DNA from: Rickettsiales bacterium
GTDB lineage: Bacteria; Pseudomonadota; Alphaproteobacteria; Rickettsiales; Anaplasmataceae
Direction: 5' to 3'
Assembly: GCA_031281335.1 (NCBI GenBank)
Contig: JAITFM010000036.1
Span: 1 to 6,146, forward strand
Length of the DNA: 6,146 bases
Below, one piece after another: positions 1 through 4,663 of the stretch. Position 1 is the stretch's first letter. Each line of letters opens with the position of its first letter. The notes beneath the pieces were generated by a model. That model ran no database searches and was not told the DNA's origin. It saw only the letters and a program-made list of their open reading frames with translations. A program made the position numbers and the translations under genes.

Positions 1-2
1 AG

Positions 3-119
3 TATGAGATTTTAATGTTTCCAGAAGCACATCACAATGACCAAGTCGACAGCATCGTGCAATATCTGCAGTGGATGAGAGAAAGTACCTCTTGGGTCGC
101 AGCTATACGAACATTGTGA
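3..119 (+). pseudogene. Phage large terminase subunit, C-terminal end (partial, probable prophage remnant)
   Basis: An open frame enters from the left edge and ends at TGA 117-119, giving 38 residues. The stretch YEILMFPEAHHNDQVDS matches the end of the terminase large-subunit nuclease domain, where a 'FP...hDDQvDA' motif supplies the last acidic metal-binding residues. In known terminases this RNase H-like domain cuts concatemeric phage DNA during head packaging. Here the usual first Asp of the DD pair reads Asn (HNDQVD), while the two later acidic positions remain. The motif is followed by QYLQWMRE and a short tail that runs into palindrome-rich intergenic DNA. No other phage gene follows; core genes begin within 210 bp, so this looks like the edge of a degraded prophage. 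Because the gene start lies outside the window, I cannot tell whether it is an intact gene or a stub. The family call is fairly secure, the pseudogene status is inference. Confidence 0.6.
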
Positions 120-136
120 TTTGAGCCTGACAGGAG

Positions 137-231
137 CCAGTGTCGGCTACTTGGATGACAAGCTACTTGGTGTATTTTCGTATCCTAGCTAAGGTACTTT
201 TTGGCCGCTTATAGATAAACTATAGGTACTT
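137..231. repeat. Cluster of short imperfect palindromes and TACTT repeats after the terminase end
   Basis: Three small inverted repeats lie in a row: 137-154 (CCAGTG against TACTTGG with one bulged base), 180-197 (GTATC against GGTAC around AGCT, one internal mismatch) and 208-226 (7-bp stem around TATAG/CTATA with an ATAAA loop). GCTACTTGG occurs twice (146-154, 162-170) and GGTACTT twice (193-199, 225-231), so the word TACTT starts at 148, 164, 195 and 227. The CCAGTG...TTGGATGACA wording resembles palindromic intergenic repeats that I associate with Wolbachia. The third stem is followed, after 7 nt, by six Ts (234-239), which could act as a weak terminator. The remaining sequence to 256 shows nothing I recognise. 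Confidence 0.4.
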
Positions 232-256
232 CGTTTTTTGTAAACTTTCTCTGTCT

Positions 257-285
257 TTGGTAATTTGTTTTAACATAGATAAAAT
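257..285 (+). promoter_or_regulatory. Candidate sigma-70 promoter for the PerM-like gene
   Basis: TTGGTA (257-262) and TAAAAT (280-285) are separated by 17 bp, matching the -35 and -10 consensus at 4 and 5 of 6 positions. Transcription would start near 292, leaving a leader of about 35 nt before the ATG at 327. A run of eight Ts (296-303) lies in that leader. In AT-rich DNA such matches arise often by chance, so this is tentative. Confidence 0.35.
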
Positions 286-326
286 AAACTGTGTATTTTT
301 TTTAATAAATTGACTATGCTAAAAAC

Positions 327-1400
327 ATGCAAAAACGCTACGTAACTGTTTATCTTATATTACTTCTTATAGTTGGCACACTATTTTTAGTGCGCCCTAT
401 GATTTTTCCATGCTTAATATCTATCGTTGTTGCATATTTATTTAATCCGCTAGTAGTGAAGTTTGAGGAGTGTAGAATACCACGCCTATATTCTGTAATT
501 TTTATAATACTTGTCCTGCTGATGATTTTTGTATTAGCTGTTACATTTGTTTTACCTATTATATACGTTCAAATCACCTCGATATTGAATTTTTTAGTCA
601 GTAAAGCACCTTCGTTAAACCTCAAAGTTATTCCATCTGTGTTAGAATTTCTCAATATAAAAACAGAAGATGGTTTGCTTGATCACTTATCTGAAAGTCT
701 AGCAAAAAATTACGGCGATTGTATATCTTATTTCGTAAATGCCTTCGATATTACCAGTAATTTTATAATCCAGGTGTTAAGCTCGAGCTTTAGCTTGATT
801 CATACAGTATCATTAGTGGTGATTACTCCGGTGATGTTCTTTTATGTATTGCGTGATTGGCCTTTGATTGTAGCAAAAGTTAGTAGATTAGTCCCTGTTC
901 CTTATAGGGAAAAAGTTGCAGATTATTTTTCAAAAGTGGATTTCATTGTATCTAACTACCTAAAAGGACAGGCAAATGTGTGCATTTTTATGATGATTTT
1001 TTACTCTGTAGGCCTTAGTATAGTCGGGCTAAGACATTTTGTTGCTATTGGAATTTTGTCAGGAACACTAACATTTATACCTTATATAGGGCCATTATTA
1101 TATACTATCATTGGGTTTTTGAGCGCTGTTACTCAATTCAGTGGATGGTTTGAAAGCACTGCTGTTTTAATATTATTTGGTGTTGGACAGTTGATAGATG
1201 CAAATATACTGGTTCCTTTATTGGTAGGAAAAAAGATTCATATACATCCAGCTGTAATTATTCTTGGAGTTACCATATGTGCTTCATATTTTGGATTTAT
1301 AGGTATATTACTTTTTGTTCCAATAATAGCAATGTTTTATGTATCAGTGGAATGTATAACCGATAAATATCTTAAAAGTGAGTTTTATAGAAATGGCTAA
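327..1400 (+). CDS. AI-2E / PerM family transporter (putative permease)
   Basis: This 357-residue integral membrane protein has the usual family length and architecture. Hydrophobic segments lie at about residues 7-48 and 55-82, followed by a soluble stretch at 90-140 and a membrane segment near 145-175 ending in FYVLRD (172-177). A conserved amphipathic region includes YLKGQ (211-215). Further segments at about 216-240, 243-268 (with IPYIGP at 251-256) and 276-340 include the LVPLLVG-K-IHIHP stretch (295-308). These are hallmarks of the AI-2E/PerM family. Family members have been linked to autoinducer export or ion transport, but the substrate here is unknown, and quorum signalling should not be assumed. 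The ATG at 327 has no clear Shine-Dalgarno. The gene sits 95 bp before hdaA, an arrangement that to my knowledge recurs in proteobacteria. No frameshift or truncation is seen. Confidence 0.88.
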   Translation: MQKRYVTVYLILLLIVGTLFLVRPMIFPCLISIVVAYLFNPLVVKFEECRIPRLYSVIFIILVLLMIFVLAVTFVLPIIYVQITSILNFLVSKAPSLNLKVIPSVLEFLNIKTEDGLLDHLSESLAKNYGDCISYFVNAFDITSNFIIQVLSSSFSLIHTVSLVVITPVMFFYVLRDWPLIVAKVSRLVPVPYREKVADYFSKVDFIVSNYLKGQANVCIFMMIFYSVGLSIVGLRHFVAIGILSGTLTFIPYIGPLLYTIIGFLSAVTQFSGWFESTAVLILFGVGQLIDANILVPLLVGKKIHIHPAVIILGVTICASYFGFIGILLFVPIIAMFYVSVECITDKYLKSEFYRNG

Positions 1401-1438
1401 CAGGTTTTTTGTATCGTAATAAGGAGAGGGAATACCTG

Positions 1439-1468
1439 ATGTACTCAAGGAGAGTAAGTAAATTTTGA
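1439..1468 (+). CDS. Possible 9-codon leader ORF upstream of hdaA
   Basis: ATG at 1439 opens a frame encoding MYSRRVSKF and stops at TGA 1466-1468, 27 nt before hdaA. It is preceded by a purine-rich AAGGAGAGGG (1421-1430), the strongest ribosome-binding-like sequence in this spacer. A second AAGGAGAG (1447-1454) lies inside the mini-ORF and has no suitable start codon close downstream. The peptide has no recognisable function. It may be a translated leader that feeds ribosomes to hdaA, or the purine tracts may be chance or remnants of an older start. Composition alone cannot show that it is translated. Confidence 0.25.
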   Translation: MYSRRVSKF

Positions 1469-1495
1469 CGTAAAAGTTACCGCCAGGAACACAAA

Positions 1496-2140
1496 ATGTC
1501 TAGTGTGCAATTAAATTTATTTAACAACAATCAAGCTGATTATAGCCGGCAAAACTTCATCATCTTGGATGAAAATAAACATGTGTACCACTCAGTCATT
1601 GATGATTTATCTTGGAAATGTCTGATTCTTTTTGGGCCTAAAAGTTCTGGTAAAACTCATCTTGCTCACATTTGGCAATCGATGAACGATGCAATCTTTA
1701 TCAATGTGAACAATTTTATAAGCGAGATTAGATATAGCAACGCTTTTATTTTAGAAGATATACAAAACGTTCAAGATGAAGCAATGTTACTGCATTGTTA
1801 TAACTACATGAAAGAAAATAACAAGAGATTGCTTATTACTTCTTCAACTTTACCAAACAAGCTTAATTTTAAGTTGAAAGATTTAAGTTCTCGCATATTA
1901 TCAACCATCAGCATAAAAATTCCATCAGCGAGTGAGGAATTGTTAAGGATTATGTTGATGAAACAATTCTCAGACAAACAGTTGAAAGTTGATTTGAAAG
2001 TGATTGATTACATTTTGGCAAGGGTGGAGCGTTCTTTTTACAGCATTAGTGAAATTATAGAAAAGATAGATGATGAATCTATGGGATCAAATGTTACCCT
2101 TTCTTTTATTAGCGCTTTATTGAAAAGAGATACTATGTGA
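1496..2140 (+). CDS. hdaA: HdaA/Hda-like DnaA regulatory inactivator (DnaA-related AAA+ protein)
   Basis: This 214-residue protein is the size of a DnaA AAA+ domain without the DNA-binding domain IV, as in Hda. An N-terminal QLNLF (residues 5-9) matches the QLxLF beta-clamp-binding consensus. It is followed by Walker A GPKSSGKT (47-54), Walker B AFILEDIQ (83-90), sensor 1 LLITSS (112-117) and the Box VII-like LKDLSSRI (127-134) with probable arginine finger R133. A C-terminal helical part contains RVERSFYSISEII (176-188), the usual sensor 2 region in alphaproteobacterial HdaA. Known Hda proteins bind the DNA-loaded sliding clamp and stimulate DnaA-ATP hydrolysis, limiting re-initiation. Walker B reads Glu-Asp instead of the more usual Asp-Asp. 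The ATG at 1496 has AGGA (1485-1488) 7 nt upstream, and the clamp motif directly after it supports this start. The gene is probably cotranscribed with the PerM-like gene. A DnaA fragment is unlikely because the clamp motif is N-terminal and domain IV is absent. Confidence 0.85.
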   Translation: MSSVQLNLFNNNQADYSRQNFIILDENKHVYHSVIDDLSWKCLILFGPKSSGKTHLAHIWQSMNDAIFINVNNFISEIRYSNAFILEDIQNVQDEAMLLHCYNYMKENNKRLLITSSTLPNKLNFKLKDLSSRILSTISIKIPSASEELLRIMLMKQFSDKQLKVDLKVIDYILARVERSFYSISEIIEKIDDESMGSNVTLSFISALLKRDTM

Positions 2141-2215
2141 TTTCTTCTTTTAACAGAGCATATATACTAAAAATTTATTAACATCTGTAGCATTAGTACA
2201 AGAGTCACCGCTTAG

Positions 2216-2244
2216 TTGTGCTAGCGCTATAAAGACATTATAAT
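2216..2244 (+). promoter_or_regulatory. Candidate promoter with perfect TATAAT upstream of the 61-residue gene and xerD
   Basis: TTGTGC (2216-2221) and TATAAT (2239-2244) are spaced by 17 bp; the -35 matches only its TTG. The spacer contains the perfect palindrome TAGCGCTA (2222-2229), and the -10 lies inside a second one, CATTATAATG (2236-2245). Transcription would start near 2251, giving a leader of about 85 nt before ATG 2336. The palindromes could be operator-like, but no regulator can be named. The stretch 2141-2215 shows nothing I can identify. Confidence 0.4.
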
Positions 2245-2320
2245 GGATATAAGTAGATACGACCAAGAAGTGGTATATTATAGCAAAACTCACTTTACAG
2301 GATGCTTTCTGCAGATTTGA

Positions 2321-2329
2321 TGTTATAAT
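2321..2329 (+). promoter_or_regulatory. Extended -10 promoter immediately before ATG 2336
   Basis: TGTTATAAT is an exact TGnTATAAT extended -10 element, a form that needs little -35 contact, and no good -35 is seen at the right distance. The -10 hexamer ends 6 bp before ATG 2336, so transcription would begin at or next to the start codon and the mRNA would be leaderless. The lack of any Shine-Dalgarno before 2336 fits with this. Confidence 0.45.
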
Positions 2330-2335
2330 TTAACT

Positions 2336-2521
2336 ATGGTAAGAGTAAGATCAAATCTAAAAAAAAAATTAAGACGAAGGTTTATTATACTTATTCTATT
2401 GGTAAATGTTTTATTTATTTCATATTTTTTATTAAGAAATACGAGTGACATTTCCAATCAAACTATAGTCAAAGAAATAAATATAGGGGCTGATAATGAA
2501 AAGAGAGCAGTTACAGAATAA
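2336..2521 (+). CDS. Small basic single-pass membrane protein, unrecognised family
   Basis: This 61-residue protein has a strongly basic N-terminus (Arg/Lys-rich at residues 3-15), one hydrophobic segment at about 16-34 and a short polar tail of about 27 residues. By the positive-inside rule the basic end should be cytoplasmic and the tail periplasmic. I do not recognise a family. The shape recalls FtsB/FtsL-type division proteins, but the tail lacks the coiled-coil heptads of those families. The gene overlaps xerD by 26 bp in another frame, so the two are probably translationally coupled. Codons 8-11 contain ten consecutive As (2359-2368), a possible polymerase slippage site. No Shine-Dalgarno precedes the ATG; an extended -10 lies directly upstream. 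The membrane-protein pattern argues for a real gene, yet the short length leaves doubt. Confidence 0.55.
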   Translation: MVRVRSNLKKKLRRRFIILILLVNVLFISYFLLRNTSDISNQTIVKEINIGADNEKRAVTE

Positions 2522-3482
2522 AAAAGAGAATCTTTACATAACATATTACATAGATACTTTGGTGTCAGAAAGGTCTGCTACGCAAAATACTTTAGAAAGT
2601 TACCGTTCAGATTTACGTCAACTTGAAGATTTTTTGTTGGAAAGCGGTACTACTTTAGTCAATGTAAGCAAAACTAATATTAAAGATTATGTGAAATCTC
2701 TATGCACACAAAAGAAATATAAAAGTAGTTCTGTATCAAGAAAGATATCTGCTATGAAAAATTTTTATAAGTACTTATTTAATGATGGAATAATAGATTT
2801 CAATCCAGCTCCAGCTAATGATGATGAATTGAAAAATCCAAAAGTTTCTCGCCCTTTGCCAAAATATTTGAGCGTCAAAGAAATGCTCTTGTTAATGGAT
2901 GCAGTCAGAAAATCAGCGAGCGAATCGAATAAAGAAATAAACGGTAGAAGGTTATGCGCTATTTTAGACATACTTTACTCTTCCGGCATGCGTATTTCTG
3001 AACTGATTAATATGAAGTTATGTGAGGTGTCACACTTAGCAAACAGTAATGACAAAGAAAGTTATATAATAATAAAAGGAAAAAGTGGTAAAGAGAGGCA
3101 AATTCTTTTTAATGAACAAGCGCTGCGAAGCCTTAGAAATTATTTATCAGTTCGTAACAATCTGATTCCTGACGGACAGGAGTCTGATTGGTTGTTTCCA
3201 GGTAATAGACCTAATAAGCCGATTACTAGGCAGAGAATCGGTCAATTAATTAAGGAATTAGCAAGAAAATGCAATATTGATGAAAACAAAATCTCTCCAC
3301 ATGTGATTAGACATTCTTTTGCTACCCATCTACTGGATAGTGGAGCAAGTATTGTGCTGATACAAAAAGTTCTTGGTCATACTAGCCTTTCTACAACACA
3401 AATATATACTCATGTTGCTAACAAAAAATTGAAGGACAAATTAGCTGACTCACATCCTATCACTCAGACAATCAATAGTTAA
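2496..3482 (+). CDS. xerD: Tyrosine site-specific recombinase XerD
   Basis: This 328-residue tyrosine recombinase has an N-terminal SAM-like core-binding domain (about 12-110), then the catalytic domain. All six catalytic residues are present: R166 in SSGMRISEL, K196 in KGKSGKER, H269 and R272 in SPHVIRHSFATHLL, H295 in LGHTSLSTTQ and the nucleophile Y304 in IYTHV. The LPKYLS stretch (121-126) and the THVANKKLKD tail favour XerD over XerC. XerC and XerD act at dif with FtsK to resolve chromosome dimers; no XerC partner or dif site is seen here. The protein is somewhat longer than typical XerD (about 300), owing partly to extra residues around 138-150 and 180-190. ATG 2496 has AGGGG (2485-2489) 6 nt upstream, which supports this start inside the end of the preceding gene. 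A phage or integron integrase is less likely, given the XerD-like motifs and core-gene setting. Confidence 0.9.
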   Translation: MKREQLQNKKENLYITYYIDTLVSERSATQNTLESYRSDLRQLEDFLLESGTTLVNVSKTNIKDYVKSLCTQKKYKSSSVSRKISAMKNFYKYLFNDGIIDFNPAPANDDELKNPKVSRPLPKYLSVKEMLLLMDAVRKSASESNKEINGRRLCAILDILYSSGMRISELINMKLCEVSHLANSNDKESYIIIKGKSGKERQILFNEQALRSLRNYLSVRNNLIPDGQESDWLFPGNRPNKPITRQRIGQLIKELARKCNIDENKISPHVIRHSFATHLLDSGASIVLIQKVLGHTSLSTTQIYTHVANKKLKDKLADSHPITQTINS

Positions 3483-3507
3483 ACTTATTGTTTTTAATTT
3501 GCAGTAG

Positions 3508-3531
3508 AGATAAACTCAAGTAAGTTTATCT
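3508..3531. repeat. Perfect 9-bp inverted repeat upstream of plsC
   Basis: AGATAAACT (3508-3516) and AGTTTATCT (3523-3531) are exact reverse complements around a 6-nt loop, CAAGTA. The 3' arm is echoed as TAAGTTTAT (3531-3539), a direct repeat of 3521-3529 that runs into the start codon at 3538. No T-tract follows, so it is not a standard intrinsic terminator for xerD. It may be an operator or an mRNA hairpin controlling plsC translation. Confidence 0.6.
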
Positions 3532-3537
3532 AAGTTT

Positions 3538-4263
3538 ATGATTTCAGGCTTATTATTTAATTTTTTTCTTATATTATGGGAGGTGCTTTATACTTCAATT
3601 GCTCTTCCTATACTCTTCTTTCCTGCACGCATAATAGCTATTTTCCTTGCCTACTCAGTAAAGGTTGTATTATTCATGCTGCGTTTACTGTGTGGAGTTG
3701 AATACGCAATTAAGGGGATAGAAAACATTCCAAAGCAGCCATTTATAATTGCTTCTAAGCACCAATCTCCGTTTGAAACATTTATTTTTATACTTTTATT
3801 TAGAAACGCAGTTTTTATTTTAAAACGTGAACTGAAGTGGATTCCATTTATTGGTTTGCACCTCATGGCGCTTAGGATGATTTTTATTAACCGCTTGGAT
3901 GGTATCAGCTCTATACGCTATATCGTTAAGTTAGCTAAGATGCGTATAAAAGAAAATAGAAGCATAATAATATTTCCTGAAGGCACTAGAACAGCTGCAA
4001 AACAAAAAGCAAAATATCGACCAGGTGTTGCGGCTTTATATAGCGTATTATCTGTTCCTGTATTACCAGTTGCTTTAAATACCGGTTTATTTTGGCCAAA
4101 GAGTATACTTTCTATAAGAAAAAATCCAGGAAAGGCAATAATAGAGATATTACCTCCTATATACCCTGGGTTAAGTAGGGATGAATTCTTGAGAGATTTA
4201 GAAAAAGCTATTGAAGAGAAAAGTAGCGAATTAGCTGCAGAAAAAACTAGTATTGCAAATTAG
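3538..4263 (+). CDS. plsC: 1-acyl-sn-glycerol-3-phosphate acyltransferase (lysophosphatidate acyltransferase)
   Basis: This 241-residue protein has a hydrophobic N-terminus (about residues 1-50) anchoring it to the inner membrane, followed by the acyltransferase domain. The four family blocks are present: KHQSPFE (74-80) supplies the catalytic His75 in an HX4E form rather than HX4D, FINR (116-119) is block II, FPEGTR (146-151) is the phosphate-binding block III, and VPVLPV (173-178) is block IV. The KHQS-x-x-E wording is common in alphaproteobacterial PlsC, so the Glu is probably a lineage variant, not a defect. The enzyme transfers an acyl chain to lysophosphatidic acid, making phosphatidic acid for membrane phospholipids. 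The ATG at 3538 is the only plausible start: stops at 3505 and 3511 block extension, and the next Met is near residue 47. There is no Shine-Dalgarno, and an inverted repeat abuts the start. A related lysophospholipid acyltransferase of different specificity cannot be excluded. Confidence 0.88.
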   Translation: MISGLLFNFFLILWEVLYTSIALPILFFPARIIAIFLAYSVKVVLFMLRLLCGVEYAIKGIENIPKQPFIIASKHQSPFETFIFILLFRNAVFILKRELKWIPFIGLHLMALRMIFINRLDGISSIRYIVKLAKMRIKENRSIIIFPEGTRTAAKQKAKYRPGVAALYSVLSVPVLPVALNTGLFWPKSILSIRKNPGKAIIEILPPIYPGLSRDEFLRDLEKAIEEKSSELAAEKTSIAN

Positions 4264-4280
4264 TGAAAAAATTCTATAAT
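4253..4280 (+). promoter_or_regulatory. rpsT promoter (TTGCAA-N16-TATAAT)
   Basis: TTGCAA (4253-4258) lies over the last codons of plsC. It is followed after 16 bp by a perfect TATAAT (4275-4280), predicting a start near 4287 and a leader of about 27 nt. This gives the highly expressed S20 gene its own promoter. Only a weak AGG (4302-4304) serves as ribosome-binding site, 9 nt before the ATG. Confidence 0.55.
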
Positions 4281-4313
4281 AGGAAAGAAGTACAGTGTTT
4301 TAGGTATTAATAT

Positions 4314-4583
4314 ATGGCGAATCATAAGAGTGCTAAAAAAATGATAAAGGTAATAGCGAAGCGCACTTTGATAAATAAAATGCGCAAAAGTAAAACCCGC
4401 ACTGCTATCAGGAAATTGGTTGATATAATTAAGTCTGGTGATAAAGAAAATGTCATTATAGCATTTCGAAACGCTGAATCTAATTTGCACAAGTGTGTGA
4501 ATAAAGGTGTTATTCATAAAAACACTGCTGCACGTAAAATAAGTCGCTTAAATGCAAAAGTAAAAGCGTTGATGACTGCTTAG
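4314..4583 (+). CDS. rpsT: 30S ribosomal protein S20
   Basis: This 89-residue, very Lys/Arg-rich protein starts with MANHKSAKKMIK, followed by KRTLINKMRKSKTRT (16-30) and a C-terminal HKNTAARKISRLNAKVKAL stretch (69-87). These are the conserved features of S20, and the length fits the family (about 86-92). S20 is a three-helix primary binder of 16S rRNA that helps assemble and stabilise the body of the 30S subunit. In this window rpsT stands between plsC and gltA with its own promoter, 50 bp after plsC. The second codon GCG (Ala), typical after Met removal in this family, supports the ATG at 4314. The protein appears intact. Confidence 0.97.
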   Translation: MANHKSAKKMIKVIAKRTLINKMRKSKTRTAIRKLVDIIKSGDKENVIIAFRNAESNLHKCVNKGVIHKNTAARKISRLNAKVKALMTA

Positions 4584-4588
4584 TGTGG

Positions 4589-4604
4589 TTAATCTAAAGT
4601 TAAC
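4589..4604 (+). promoter_or_regulatory. CtrA-like box (TTAA-N7-TTAAC) upstream of gltA
   Basis: TTAA (4589-4592) and TTAAC (4600-4604) are separated by exactly 7 bp, matching the TTAA-N7-TTAA consensus bound by the alphaproteobacterial cell-cycle regulator CtrA. It lies 60 bp before the gltA start codon, and a third GTTAA follows at 4608-4612. CtrA is known in several Rickettsiales. In DNA this AT-rich, about one match per window is expected by chance, so only its intergenic location lends support. Confidence 0.3.
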
Positions 4605-4614
4605 TAGGTTAATA

Positions 4615-4645
4615 TATACTCCTCGGTTTGTATGCTTTGTATAGA
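4615..4645 (+). promoter_or_regulatory. Candidate gltA -10 elements
   Basis: Two -10-like hexamers precede gltA: TATACT (4615-4620) and TATAGA (4640-4645), matching TATAAT at 5 and 4 positions. Neither has a convincing -35 at 16-18 bp, which would fit a promoter that relies on an activator. Starts near 4627 or 4652 would give short leaders. Confidence 0.3.
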
Positions 4646-4663
4646 ATTTGGGTGACCTAAGTG

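Noticed and set aside
2243..2320. 25-codon ORF starting at ATG 2243
   Set aside because: Its ATG overlaps the TATAAT box, it has no ribosome-binding site, and the peptide has no signal or membrane character.
2336..2521. FtsB/FtsL division protein for the 61-residue gene
   Set aside because: The basic N-terminus and single membrane segment fit, but the short tail lacks heptad coiled-coil pattern and is too short for those families.
2765..2971. Minus-strand open frame of 68 codons inside xerD
   Set aside because: It lies wholly within a well-supported recombinase gene, has no recognisable domain and no promoter or ribosome-binding site; it is an antisense shadow.
3508..3531. dif site for XerC/XerD, suggested by its position next to xerD
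   Set aside because: dif sites have two different 11-bp arms around a 6-bp centre; this is a fully symmetric repeat lacking recognisable arm motifs, although the 6-nt centre is suggestive.
3651..3866. Minus-strand open frame of 71 codons inside plsC
   Set aside because: Antisense to the conserved acyltransferase blocks, with no protein signature of its own.
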